From: Seison nebaliae
Taxonomy: Eukaryota; Rotifera; Pararotatoria; Seisonacea; Seisonidae
Direction of reading: 5' to 3'
Length of the DNA stretch: 40,155 nt
Assembly (NCBI GenBank): GCA_023231475.1
Contig: JALJEE010001969.1
Coordinates: 1-40,155, forward strand
A program made the translations under genes and the position numbers. The notes beneath the pieces were generated by a model. That model was not told the DNA's origin, did no database searches, and was given only the letters and a program-made list of their open reading frames with translations. Every line of letters starts with the position of its first letter. Within the stretch, counting starts at the first letter, position 1. This document shows positions 19,639-32,000 of the stretch, in pieces.

Positions 19639-21898
19639 ATGAATCCCTTTACAAAATTATTATTATTTTTAATTCTCATTTTCCAATATGCCAATGTTAT
19701 CCTAGCTGAAGATGGTAAATTGCTTGTTTGTTATTATACCAATTGGAGTCAATATCGAAATGGCATAGCACAATTTCAACCAGACGATGTCGATCCACAT
19801 ATTTGCACTCATATCGTTTATGCTTTCGCTAAATTGGATGGTAATCAATTAGCAGCATTTGAATGGAATGACGATGAGCAAACATGGGATATTGGAAATT
19901 TCAAACGGATAATTAATTTGAAGAAGATCAATCCCAATCTGAAAATTTTAATAGCACTTGGAGGATGGAATATGGCATCCGAACCATTTACTAAGGTTGT
20001 TGAGAATGAGAAACATATAGAAGAATTTGTTAAATCTGTTATCGGTTAATTCTTTTATATATTAGCCATTCAATGGTGATTTAATTTTAATATTGCAGAT
20101 TTCTTGAGGAAAAGAAATTTTGACGGTTTTGACATGGATTGGGAATATCCTGCGAATCGAGGATCTCCACCAGAAGATAAACAAAGATTCACCAAACTTA
20201 TTAGAGTTTGAATTATAATGATTATTTGTCATATTATATCACTTGTTTAGGATCTACGAATTGCATTCGAAGAAGAAGCAAAAATAACAGGAAAAGAAAG
20301 ATTATTATTAACAGCGGCGGTTGGTGCAGGAAAGACAACGATTGATTCGGCATATGAAATTGCAGAAATCTCGAAAGATTTAGATTTAATTAATCTAATG
20401 ACATATGATTTTCATGGACCGTGGGAGACGGAAACTGGATTGAATGCTCCACTATATGGTAGAGAGAACGAATCCAATGATTCTCTTTATTTAAATCAAG
20501 ATTTCGCTGTACGATATTGGATTAGACATGGTGCGTCTCCAAGTCAATTAGTAATGGGCATACCAACATATGGACGCGGCTTTACTTTGGAGAATGCTAA
20601 CAATACAAAATTGGGTGCTGCAGCTAAAGGACCTTCCAAACAAGACAAATATATACCGGAACCAGGTATTCGTGCTTATTACGAAGTTGAGTTCTTATTC
20701 TTCAGTAACTTCATATTTTCCTTTTCTACTTAGATGTGTCAAATGGAAAAAGAAGTGGATGTCACTAAAGTGTTTAATAGAGAACATTTAGCACCATATC
20801 TTTATTTCGGTGATCAATGGATCGGTTATGATGATTTAGAAAGCGTTGGATATAAAGTTCAATATTTGAAGGATATGCATTTGGCAGGTGCTATGGTTTG
20901 GTCATTAGATTTCGATGATTTCTCTGGTCACTGTGGTGGAGAAAAATATCCAGTAATTCGTCATATTCAGAAAGTTCTTCACAGTACTGATCGTATAACA
21001 ACGCCGGTACCGGTAGTAACGAAGGAAATAGATATTAATAAATCGACTATGAAAGAAACTGTTCCACCAATCAATCCCACAATCAAATTACCAATTACAA
21101 CTGAACCGCCAGTAACAAAAGTTAATTCCAAATCTGGTAGCAATTTAAGTTTGGTGGAAATGATTCGAATGAAAGTGGAAGAGATAATTGAAGAATTGGC
21201 AAGAAGAAAACTTGACTACTGCAAGGGAAAGGAGAATGGTTTCTATCGTGATCCCAATAAATGTGACCAATATATATATTGTTTAACTACTAAGGACGAG
21301 AATATTTACATGTATCATGGAAGTTGTCCTGAGTCATATATCTTCAACACTAAATCATATATGTGTGTCGAATCAAATAACGTTTCATTTATTTTTTCCA
21401 AACTCTTTTCATATTTTCTTCGTTTAGGATGAATGTATTGATAAAGGAAATCCCGACGAAAAGAAAGGAGGAATTATTCCAATTATTCAACAGACTCTAC
21501 CGACCAATAAACCAACATATTCCACCACACAGAAACATATTGTGAAGCAAACACAAGCACCAATTACAAACTCACCTGTACGACCTCAACAACCAACCTC
21601 AACAATCGATCCTCTATTGGAGATAATCGATAAATTACCAACTATTCCCGAATTACCTCCAGGTCTATTCACCGATTCACCTTATCCAACAACTGCTAGG
21701 AAATTCGAATGTTCATCTGGTGCCTCATCAGCAAAAGCTTATGCCAATCCAAACAATTGTTCTCAATTTTTTATGTGTTCCAATGGACAAGCCATTGTGC
21801 GCGATTGTCCACCAACCCTTATCTTTGATCCTAGGGTTCAATCTTGTAATTTTGCAACAGCAGTGCCTTCAGGTGTTCTCCAATGTAAAATGAATTAA
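19639..21898 (+). CDS. Secreted GH18 endochitinase with two chitin-binding (CBM14) domains, 688 aa
   Basis: Exons 19639-20044, 20099-20205, 20251-20685, 20734-21381 and 21428-21898 sum to 2067 nt (688 aa). The first 23 residues form a signal peptide ([17 protein letters not shown]...ILA). The GH18 domain spans about 27-400: [10 protein letters not shown], the catalytic [10 protein letters not shown] at 144-153 created by splicing exons 1 and 2 (acid/base Glu151, with Asp147 and Asp149), MTYDFHG, and the C-terminal [13 protein letters not shown]. All catalytic residues are present, so it should hydrolyse chitin. A Thr/Pro/Lys linker follows, then two six-Cys peritrophin-A domains (about 481-535 and 625-688), separated by a Thr/Pro/Gln-rich linker. 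Intron 4 falls between the fifth and sixth Cys of the first one. Likely roles are cuticle, eggshell or gut chitin turnover. All four introns (45-54 nt) have GTT donors. Confidence 0.95.
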
Positions 21899-22067
21899 TC
21901 AGATAATTATTCTTCATATTAGGTTTATGTAGTTTAAACCGTTGGAATGATAATTTCACTCAACCAAATTTCTGCACTTTCCTAGAATCAGTATTCCCTC
22001 TCTTATAATTTTATGATTGTTACTCAATTCTCTCTTTACCAGGAGTATCAGAGGACGATTATAAAAG

Positions 22068-22105
22068 AATAAAAATTTCAATTTGTTTAATAAAAATTTT
22101 TTATT
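22068..22105. terminator. Convergent poly(A) signals between the chitinase and a pseudokinase
   Basis: On the plus strand AATAAA occurs at 22068-22073 and 22089-22094 (chitinase). On the minus strand AATAAA is read from TTTATT at 22100-22105, serving the gene ending at 22181. The two 3' ends therefore nearly meet or overlap. Confidence 0.6.
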
Positions 22106-22180
22106 TCTGGACAAATAATAAAACATTTGATAACAACAAAAAGAATTTGTTTTAATTGTCAGTTGACAATTGAACGAAAT

Positions 22181-23968
22181 TTACGATAAAGTTTGTAACT
22201 GTTGAAATATTGGATGGTTGAGGATGTTGTTGTTAAAGAAATCTTCATAATTCACAGTGCGATATTCCTCTTCGTCCAAATTAACGGTATCCTGCATCGT
22301 ATTTATACACTGGGCCAAGTCGTTGTTCTCGGAAAGTTTTTTAATTTCTTCCATATTATTTCTATAACGACATTCCACGTTCTTATTCAAGCCACTAATG
22401 AAAAATTGTTTTTGTGTATTAGTCAAAGAAACGTCTCGTAAGATATTGGAGAAGACTTTATGATGACAAAAATAACCAGCATATTCATATGACGATACGT
22501 CGAAAGATAATTCTACTTTCTTCTCAATTTTTTTCAGAACCGCCTCATATTCCATTCCAACAAGAGCAACCTCATCATTCCATATCATAGAGGTCGGATA
22601 GTTTAATGTACTAATGTCAAACATCGTTGCTACCAAAGAATAAATATCAGAAAACGGAGTCAGTATCATATTTTGTGATGCCTGCCTAGTCAATTGCATT
22701 AGTAATTCAGGTGAGGAATATTTCAAAATTTTTGATGAAGAATTTTGATAAATCCAATGGAATGCCTGTGTCACAGCATTATTGATGAATTTCACATCTT
22801 TCTCCATCAATTTCTCACCTGGCTTCCCTATTCGTACACTGCAATCGAAATGTCCAAGTTTATAATTACCGTTAGAATCATAAAATATGGAAGCGGGACA
22901 AATGGCATTATGAAGTATTCCCACATTACAGTGAAGAAATCGTAACGCTCGTTCCATCGAATAAAGTATGGGTAAAATTGCATCAATGGAATATCGTTGG
23001 CTACCGAAATTAATTGCATCTTCCATCGTCTCCAAACATTCGAAATTATATTGAAGTATCTGCGAAGAAGATGTTTCATACACATTTTCTAACGAACATA
23101 AGAATTTCTCAACGTGTTTTCCACTTAAATTTGTTCGCATTTGTTCGATGGACGACAATTTTGGACTACGTTTACTATCTTCTTTCACTTTCTTGCTAAT
23201 CAGTTTCATGTTTTCAACGAAATGATAACAATTCGGCAGGTTATTATCAACAACTTCCAAATAACGATAGTTCGATGTATTGGCAGATCTTCGACTTATT
23301 AATTGACTATTTCGCATTAACAATTGATCTGCCTTATCTCCACTAAGTTCGACTGGCGGTCTCGCCAATAGTCGATATTCTCCTTGGATATTCGTATCAG
23401 TTTTAGTCGTATTCTTCACAATGGTGAAACGGTTAGACTTGAACGTCTTCTCAGAATTTCTTATATAGGAAGAAGTTAAATGTTTCAAATTCAGCTTATT
23501 TGAAAGATATCGTTGCTCAATCTGGTAACAGAGTTTCTCAGACGAATCGATAGAATTATTATTGAAAATTCTCAAGTTGTAAATATCAGTCGAGTATTTG
23601 GGTGTCTTTTTCCTAGTGATAGTTGAACGTACAGCATTTAGCATAGACTTTATAGTTCCATGAGAATGTAGTAAATTTGTCGTGTTGCTCATCGATCGAA
23701 GAGCATCGAAATCTTCTTTTTCATCTTCTTCTTTCCCTTCTCCTTCATCACTGTCACTATCCTCTGATTTATCTTCTTCTATAATTTGTTTGTCGGTCTG
23801 ATAGGCATTGATTAACTGCTGATTTTTAAGAATTTCGTCATTAATATGTTCCTGATTATCTTCGGAATATTCTCCCTCTGAATACTTCCTCAACATTTCT
23901 TTCGCTATCAAATTTTCGACATCATCATCTGTTCCAGTTAAATGATCGGTTTGATAATATCCATCCAT
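22181..23968 (-). CDS. Divergent protein pseudokinase (SCY1-like features), 595 aa, intronless
   Basis: A single uninterrupted frame from ATG at 23968. Residues 1-95 are acidic (EDKSEDSDSDEGEGKEEDEK) and disordered. Residues 100-250 are basic/polar and unrecognised. From about 255 a kinase-like fold can be traced: the helix before the catalytic loop (ALRFLHCNVGILHNAICPAS near 340-357), KLGHFD in the DFG position (near 370), KYSSPELL in the APE position, and FSDIYSLVATMF (the F-helix SDxYS). The HRD Asp is missing (HNAIC), DFG is HFD and no VAIK Lys is evident, so catalysis is not expected. The NAICPASI wording recalls SCYL2 (GNITPENII), but the HEAT repeats of SCY1-like proteins are missing. 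It is head to head with another pseudokinase 142 bp away. Confidence 0.7.
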   Translation of the reverse strand: MDGYYQTDHLTGTDDDVENLIAKEMLRKYSEGEYSEDNQEHINDEILKNQQLINAYQTDKQIIEEDKSEDSDSDEGEGKEEDEKEDFDALRSMSNTTNLLHSHGTIKSMLNAVRSTITRKKTPKYSTDIYNLRIFNNNSIDSSEKLCYQIEQRYLSNKLNLKHLTSSYIRNSEKTFKSNRFTIVKNTTKTDTNIQGEYRLLARPPVELSGDKADQLLMRNSQLISRRSANTSNYRYLEVVDNNLPNCYHFVENMKLISKKVKEDSKRSPKLSSIEQMRTNLSGKHVEKFLCSLENVYETSSSQILQYNFECLETMEDAINFGSQRYSIDAILPILYSMERALRFLHCNVGILHNAICPASIFYDSNGNYKLGHFDCSVRIGKPGEKLMEKDVKFINNAVTQAFHWIYQNSSSKILKYSSPELLMQLTRQASQNMILTPFSDIYSLVATMFDISTLNYPTSMIWNDEVALVGMEYEAVLKKIEKKVELSFDVSSYEYAGYFCHHKVFSNILRDVSLTNTQKQFFISGLNKNVECRYRNNMEEIKKLSENNDLAQCINTMQDTVNLDEEEYRTVNYEDFFNNNILNHPIFQQLQTLS

Positions 23969-24110
23969 TTGGATGGGAGAAAGGTGAGAATGAAAAATTG
24001 AAAATAAAATAAAATACTTTTTTCGTTTACAAAGAATTTTCTATTTTCTATTTGTTCTTTTCTATTAAATTAATTTGTTACATCGAAAATAAATAAATAT
24101 TTATATAATC
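23969..24110. promoter_or_regulatory. 142-bp bidirectional promoter of the pseudokinase pair
   Basis: This is the whole space between two divergent start codons. It contains AAAATAAAATAAAATAC and TTTTCTATTTTCTATTTGTTC runs and a TATTTATATAATC stretch just before the plus-strand ATG. Co-expression of the two genes is the natural inference. Confidence 0.45.
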
Positions 24111-25841
24111 ATGTCCTTCCTCAGTAACGAAAAAACAATGAAGAAAATGCAAAATTTCCGATCCTCATTTCTCCATATGAATCATGCACTTCTCGCTCGT
24201 AGTTGCTACATTGTCGACGAGAGAATTGTATTGCAAACTGAAAATAATTTACCACCATATGTTAGATTACTTTTCTCCTATCCGTCATATGTCGTCAACA
24301 ATGTTTGGTCGATCGGTTCCAAATCATATTTTACGGTAAAAACTTATACGAAAGTTCAAATGAAGAAATATGAAGAGGAAAGATTTCAAATTTTGCCATT
24401 CGGTTATATAAGAAATCGTCGTTTATCGGTTTTTAATCGGTTGCAGAAATTCATTCATTTATTAAGTGAGACGCCGTTTATTTTACGGTATCATTTTCTT
24501 ATTCAAACAAAACATCACATATTATTGGGAATAGAAATGTGTGCGGATCTTTCACTCGGTCATTTGTTGGATAATGAAAAGGAAATTCGATTAAATACTT
24601 CAGACATCAAATTCTTTATTATTCAAGTATTTATTGCTATACGATTCCTTCATTCCAATCATATTATTCATCGATCAATTGAACCGAATGCCATTAAATT
24701 AGATGTTAATGGCTATGTAAAATTAGCTGGTTTCGATAACGCAACAATGTTATCTCAATATATTCCGAAAACATATTCGATCACCGGTCGACCTGGTTAT
24801 ATTGCCCCGGAACAATTTAGTGGCAATGGTTATTCATATGAATGCGATTGGTTTTCTATGGCATCACTTCTCCATTACTTATTGAGAAGGAAACCGTTAT
24901 ATGAATCACAAATTATTTTTGATGCATTCGAAACTGATGACGATAATGAAACTTCTCGATTAAGTGGACAAGTAGCTGATGGATATTGGACGGGTTCTCT
25001 TGGACGATCAAGAATCAATATACCATCTGAAGTCATTCTTTATCTATTCGATGATACTTATGGTTTAGAAGACTTCCGTCATGAGAGCAATAGCGATATG
25101 ATAAAAAGGTTAAAATCGGCAATAATCTCATCCAATACAATGATTAATGGAGTATTGAAAACTTATTTTGAAAATTGGATAGAAACAGCATCAAGTCTTA
25201 ATCATTTTAATCGTATCACAACCATCTGGCATAAACAAGAGGTACATGACATGCAAACTTATTCATTTCTACTCTCTTTAGCTGCAATCGATCCAGAACA
25301 ACGTTGGTGTTCCAATGACGACCCATGTCAAGAAATCACTAATCGTCATTCATATGAGAATCACGAACCGTTAAAGAAACAAATGAAATTTCCATGTTGT
25401 TTTCCCAGACATGGCGAACGACGACCTGTATCTACTGCATCTGATTCAACAATTTATTCTCATGACATTAGATCAGTTGTGGAAAATCCATTGGAAATTG
25501 ATGATTATAAACAATATCGAACATTCGAACATCATTCTTATATCACATCATATCGATGGCACAGTTTAATTAATCGACAACTTCATTCACCTGTTGCCAC
25601 TTATTGTTCTCGACAATATGCTCATCCTGTTTTCGATCCAACTGAACATTCTCCTCTTTTTAGTGTATTGCCAGATCAAACCGAAATTAATTTTCGTGCA
25701 TCACAACGTGAAATTAAAGAAGCGTCCTTAGACGATTTTCCTGATATTCCCAATATCGAAGCGACGGAAACGGTTTTGAAACGAATTGAAACTCATCGAC
25801 CTGTAGTTGCCAGACAATCAACAAGAACTTATAAATTGTAA
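24111..25841 (+). CDS. AGC-like protein pseudokinase, 576 aa, intronless
   Basis: A single frame from ATG at 24111. The kinase-like fold runs from about residue 55 to 270: the ATP-lysine is present (YFTVKTYTK near 75), the hinge region reads GIEMCADLSLGHLL, the catalytic loop is IIHRSIEPNAIKL near 183-195 and the DFG position is LAGFDNA near 205. An AGC-type activation segment follows (SITGRPGYIAPEQFSGNGYS), then YECDWFSMASLLHYLL. The catalytic Asp of HRD is Ser, the catalytic-loop Lys is Glu and the DFG Asp is Gly, so it should not transfer phosphate, although nucleotide binding through the Lys is possible. About 300 residues follow, with His/Tyr/Ser-rich segments and no recognised domain. 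The overall layout resembles PKG/PKA-type AGC kinases that have lost activity. It is convergent with VPS13D, 170 bp apart. Confidence 0.75.
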   Translation: MSFLSNEKTMKKMQNFRSSFLHMNHALLARSCYIVDERIVLQTENNLPPYVRLLFSYPSYVVNNVWSIGSKSYFTVKTYTKVQMKKYEEERFQILPFGYIRNRRLSVFNRLQKFIHLLSETPFILRYHFLIQTKHHILLGIEMCADLSLGHLLDNEKEIRLNTSDIKFFIIQVFIAIRFLHSNHIIHRSIEPNAIKLDVNGYVKLAGFDNATMLSQYIPKTYSITGRPGYIAPEQFSGNGYSYECDWFSMASLLHYLLRRKPLYESQIIFDAFETDDDNETSRLSGQVADGYWTGSLGRSRINIPSEVILYLFDDTYGLEDFRHESNSDMIKRLKSAIISSNTMINGVLKTYFENWIETASSLNHFNRITTIWHKQEVHDMQTYSFLLSLAAIDPEQRWCSNDDPCQEITNRHSYENHEPLKKQMKFPCCFPRHGERRPVSTASDSTIYSHDIRSVVENPLEIDDYKQYRTFEHHSYITSYRWHSLINRQLHSPVATYCSRQYAHPVFDPTEHSPLFSVLPDQTEINFRASQREIKEASLDDFPDIPNIEATETVLKRIETHRPVVARQSTRTYKL

Positions 25842-26011
25842 ATATCAAATGGAATCTATTTATTGGAAGTATTAAAATTTATTCTGGCTAAACCGGATGA
25901 TATTTAAAAAAAAAGAACTGCATAAATAAAAGAGCATACTGGCAAATCATAAGAAGGTTGAACTGAAAATAAAATGAGGAATATGATGAAAAATAAAATG
26001 TTTAATAAAAT

Positions 26012-29000
26012 TTACATTCGTTGATTTAAGGAATGAAAGAAACGATCGTTCTCACCACTAACATTCTGACACCGATCATCATAGAGACCTTTCACCTGTA
26101 CAATCGTTTCGCGAATATTTAAAGCTATTTCATAGGACAGAGCATTAAAAGTGAAAACTTTCTGCACATCTCGACAAATGATTTTGATCTTAAACTTTCG
26201 TTCGTCTTTGAAAGTTTTCTTAATATTCAGTTTCGTTTGTAATTGAACGAAATGAGAATATTTCTTCATAATGGCTATTTTCGTGTCTTGTTCTTCTACT
26301 AACTGAACATGTTTGATTTCAGGCAGTTGAATAATAGCTGACAAATATTTGAGAGATTGATCTCCACGTGTCAATATGTCAGTCTCATTAATTTCATATT
26401 TTTGTCCAATTGTCAATTCGTTCAATTTCTTCTCAAATAAATAAATACGCAAATTTGTCACCATAATATGAATGAGAATGTTATTCTTGATGATTATGAT
26501 ACTGGATAGATAAACTTCGATTAATTGTAATGAATAAATACTTAAATTATCTGTCAATTCTTCAAAATCTTTCTCGATACAATTGAGAGATGATTCACTG
26601 AAATAATTACGATCGAAATCGATCGACTGAAACAAAGAGCTGAAAGTTTCATATTCCAAATTATTTGTGTCATCTGATGAATGATCTTCCGAATTTGATT
26701 CAAAGATCTGTTTTTTTAATTCGTTGAGTGAATATTTGATGTGAGGAGAACATTGGTCGTGATAAATGTAAATGGATTTAACGTGACTCAAAATATTCTC
26801 TCGAATTAAATTAATAGATTTTAACAATTCGTATAATTTCATTTGAGACAATGCGTCCAATTGATTATAAAGAGGTAAACAACTATTTAAGGAATAACAC
26901 ACTCTTGGATATCTAGAGATTCGACTATAATCTTTTTCTGTATGAATGCACTCATCAGAATATATTGTTTCATTTCTTGTCATTGCCGTATCACGTACTG
27001 CATGTGCAATGCCTGAACCAAAATCCAGAACACCAACAACCGGTTTGGAAATGCTACCAATTAATCCTTTACCAAATCCAGTTATTAATCCAGAGAAACC
27101 AGATTGACTTGCTCCGTTAACCGTTTGGGAGAGAATTGATGTTAATCCACTTGCCAAACCATATCCAAGACCGAGAGTGCCGCCAATCATTTGATCGAAA
27201 CCCTTTTGGTTATGCATTTGTTTAATCCATTCTCTTGTTCGTTGATGTTGATCGTCCAGTGTAATATACCATGAAATTCCTTCTGATAATGAATTCGTTA
27301 TTTTCCCAGCTGATTTAGCCACTCCATGTGTAACGTTTTGTAGGAGTGAACCAAAATCACCAGTTCGAAAGAAACTAGTTAATCCATCATGAACATCTGA
27401 TAAGAGACCAAATGGCGATCCCAGAAAATCGACCGTTCCCAATATCATTAATGCTTGTAATTTCAATTCTCGACGATAATGTTCAATGAGATGATGTATC
27501 ATGAGAGATGATGTCAATTGAACATGACATAAACTGATTTTCTCTAATTGAATATTGGCATTCTCGAAATTGATGAGTGGAACGCCGAATTTCAATTTAA
27601 TTTGTAACAAATCCGATGGCATCTTCGTTTTAGGAGCAGTTAACATTGACAGTTTTAGGATAATGCGAGATATTTGGAGATTATTAAAATAAATAGAAAT
27701 TTCATTTGACCCTCTAATGACAAATTGAACGACGTCTATCAAATGATGATCGCGAAATGTTTTAATTGTCTCGACATCCTTCTTCCAATTCACAACGTCT
27801 TCAATATAATCGTTATCATGATTAATGTAGTTGACCTCCTTGACATAGTCGGTTGGCAATTTGAGATGAAGAATAAAACTAATTAATCTCCAGAGAAAAT
27901 CTTCAATGATCACAATATTAAGTTTAGGAGAACTGATGATGAATTCGTTGAAAGTTAAAATATTATCATAATTAGTAGCAACCGAACGGACTAAACTAAA
28001 ACATAAATTCAAATGTGGAATATCTGAAGTATTTCTTCCCGATTTATTTTTCTCTTTCGTTCTCTTATTAGAATTAGTCACGCATACTTTATTCATAATT
28101 GCTCCATCCAATACAGGACCAGAATGTCGTTCTTCCAACAATTCTTCATAACTACAATCAGCGTTTCCATCACTCTGTAAGAAAATTTGTCGATGACTAT
28201 CAAGAAACTGATTAATTCCAATCAATCGATTAACATACAGACAAACATTTATCTCATCGTTCAAAATTGTCAAATATGTTCGCACATGTTCCATAACAAA
28301 ATAAAGTATCTCATAAAATATCGTTTGACGACTTATCAAACTTAATCCAATTCCTTTCTCTAATTTTATATCTATTTGATGAATATATCTAACATTAGTG
28401 TTTGAAAGTAATCTCACATCTGAATTCGATCGCTGTTTATATAAGGACTTCATTAAACTGTTGTTGTTGTTGTTGTTATTGCTGGGAATATCGGATGAAT
28501 CGATGATTTCAATAACTCTTGTTGGTCCATCTGTTCGAATGAATACACGTAATTTATTTGATCCAGGATATTGTTTTCTCAATGAGAATCTTCTAATATT
28601 TGTCGTGATTTTGCTTAATCGTAATTTAATTTTTCCTTGTTCGATATCCACATAATATTTTTGAGAATTATTTGCTAATGTTAAAAAGAAAGTTTTATTT
28701 TCTACTTCCTCATCTTCTCCATCTATTTTACTTTGAAATGAATAAATGGAATTTGACTCTTTGTCGTGTGGTCGTTGAAAGATCCATTTTTGAGTAGAAT
28801 TCCTTTTTTCATTACTTATATTAATGACCAGTTTCATTGAATTATCTTTTCTTTCCATATCTAAAACTTTCGAAAGTTTATTATCAAATTTCACCGATTT
28901 CATATGAACTATTCGTCCATCTGATAATTGTTTCCATAATTGTCGACGATTGTCTGTTTGAAGTGAAGTTATAATAATCTCATCCAGATCATTCACATCC

Positions 29001-32000
29001 AATACCAATGGAGTTATTAACATATTCTTCTTATCCTTCACATTTATCAATTGATCTTTGACGATAATGTAAAATGGATTATCAAAACAAATGGAATTGA
29101 TCTCTCCGAAATTATCTGGATCACATATAACATAAGACGACGAGTTAACAGCAATTGAGAAAAGAGGTGGTTGCATTGGTTGATCGAGGGCTATGGGAAT
29201 AGATTTCATTGATTGAATTCGTGAAGAATAATCATCAAGAAAATTATGCGGAATTATTGAAAAAGCTTTATAACTTTTCTTGTTTAAAGAAGACGAAGAA
29301 AATTTCCTTGATTTCTTTTTAGAATTATCTTTGCGTAGATCATCGATATCGGCTGTATGATAACGATCTTCATCATGAATATTAACATTCGCTTCGAATT
29401 GTCTAATATAAATATTGACGTTGGAATAATTGTCAATACGATAAAGTGGTGCATCTCGATTGAGATCAGTCACCATCACATGAAATGATCCATCATGTAA
29501 TACGATGTCGATCTTCATATAAACGGCATGATGATAAATTGATTTATCGATAGGTAAATCTGAACGAATTCGTCGCAGAAGATGTTCAGATTGACGATAA
29601 TATTTCGAGTTATTCTTCGTAAATTCAGAAACATTCTCACAGATGGATCTTAAGACGAGTTGAGAGGATATCGGTTTATCGATACGAAAACCTTTCGTCC
29701 ATAATCCAACATAATCATCATTTGAAGAATGACGTATTCTTAATGATAGTAACATATCGAGATCAGATCGACTCCAATGGAAAGCAGTTGATGATTGTGC
29801 CATAATAACTAATTGATCATTTGAATTATGAGGTGTTCGTTGTTGTTCATTATCATGAACTAATGTAGTTGATGATAAATTGGATGTGGAATTGATGAAA
29901 CATAATTGTGAGAGTTGAATGTCGAATGATGATTGATTGAGAATAATATATCTCGAAGTGAAAGAAACGATGGTGGTATGTCTCAATAATCCATTTCCTT
30001 TCGTCGCATGTATACCAACGAAATATTCATGAATATTATTCCTCCTGTCCACTTTTAATGATCTCCAACAAACTGTTCCGGAAGTAATGGCGAATTCTTT
30101 TGACCAAATGGGATTTCCATCGTCATGAAGTCGATTACCGATTCTCATACGGCAAAATGGCGGTGCATTCATATCAGAAAAGGAGAATAATAATGGAGAT
30201 CGTTGACGAGCACATTCATTATCATCCATTTGTCCAACTGATATACGACATGATGCATCCATTTGTTGAAAGATTAAAGGTAAACCAGTTTTATTTAGAA
30301 ACCAATAATCACACGATATCGACAAAGTTAACGGCAATAAAGATGTTGATGACATTGTTGATGAATTGCGAGATATCCGAATATTCAAATACAAAATTCG
30401 TCTCTGTTCATCCACAATTGAATATGTTTCATTTTGAATAAGATTAGAGAATGTTGAATGTAACATATCATCTCTGTTTAATTCGAAAGTGATTGAAGTG
30501 ATTTCATCGAAATTCGTCGTTGTTTGAAATGGCATCGATTCTACCATCAATTTCATTTTGAGAAGAATATTCGATTGATCAGTTGGCAAATGAATTTGAG
30601 TGAAATCGATGGAATCGTTCGCCTTACACTCACCATACAACGGACTGGCTGATGATTCATGTAATTGGAATTTAATGTCAAAAGGAAGAAGATTATAAAT
30701 GATGATGGGCGACATTAATTCGATAAGATGACATGGTAAATTTAAACGATCAAATCTCGATATAATCGGAAGATGATTAGAACAAGCAATAATATTCGAA
30801 TAATTATTCGATTTCTCATTGATTCTAATATTGGTACAATATGAGTCTCTCAATAATGCATCGTGATATTTGAGAGATGATAAAATTCGTAATCGATCAC
30901 CACCAATAACTTTCCGTCGATAAATATTGATAGATTTCATCGATTTACATTCACTATTCGCATATTGGATTGGAATCGAATATAATTCGTTCGGACTGAT
31001 TTCATGTAATACACATTCTTTCCCTCCTTCCACCGTCAACGAAAATGGCAAATGATTATAAAATAATAAAGCTGATTGAATGTTGATGATTTTCATAGCT
31101 TGTTCATTCATTCGAATATTACATAAGATTTTTGCGAATACTTCTCTCTTGTCAGAAAATGAATCATTAACTTCTTTTTTTATGATATACATCATTGTTC
31201 CAATTCGATCGACATTAATCGGTTTATCAATACATTTCCATCCGTCAAGTTTTATGAGAATTCTTTGATTATTCTCAGAAATCAAATAATTCTTCTTTTT
31301 GATATATGCATCGAAACGTGAGAATTTCCTCAAGAAAGATGAATGATTAGGACAATTAATATCTAAAATATTATTCGTTTTCTTGAAAATTTGCAAACCA
31401 TAAAAACTGAAAGAACATTTATTTCGATTGTTCACTGTGATCCATGTGCAACTTTCATTTTTAGACGAACCAGAGAATTGTGAAAAGTAAAGTTTGCATC
31501 CTGTAAAATTTCTGATTTGGAATGGAATAAAAGGTTGACGCTCATTGGAGACGGTCTGTTTGGAAAGATCAATCTTCTTCAATTTTTCACTAGTCGTTTG
31601 AATCAATTGATAAATTGATTGAGTCAAATTCCAATTCATCATCTCATCGCTATGAAGGAGGAGACAGTGACGAATATTAAACAGTTTTGTAGTATTCAAA
31701 TTACTGTGAGAAGAATATAGAGAAGTGCTTCTACTCTCATTGATGGCTAAAGTGGAATGTTGAATATTAAGTTTCTTCATCACATTCTTCAATCGTTCTT
31801 CCATATTACACGTCGATGGTTTACGAGGTAATGAGATTGTCGTCTCATTATTAAAATCGATTAATTGCTTATAATGTACATCAATCGACCATGGTTCCAA
31901 TAATGGTTCCCAACCACTCTCTAATCGGTTATAATAATAAATTGACATCATAATTGAGAGAGCGAATCGACTATGATATAAGTTGAAAGGATTCAGTTTT

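Noticed and set aside
30100-30441. 113-aa and similar plus-strand frames inside 26012-39685
   Set aside because: They are shadows of the VPS13D coding strand and have no start context, domain or splice partners.
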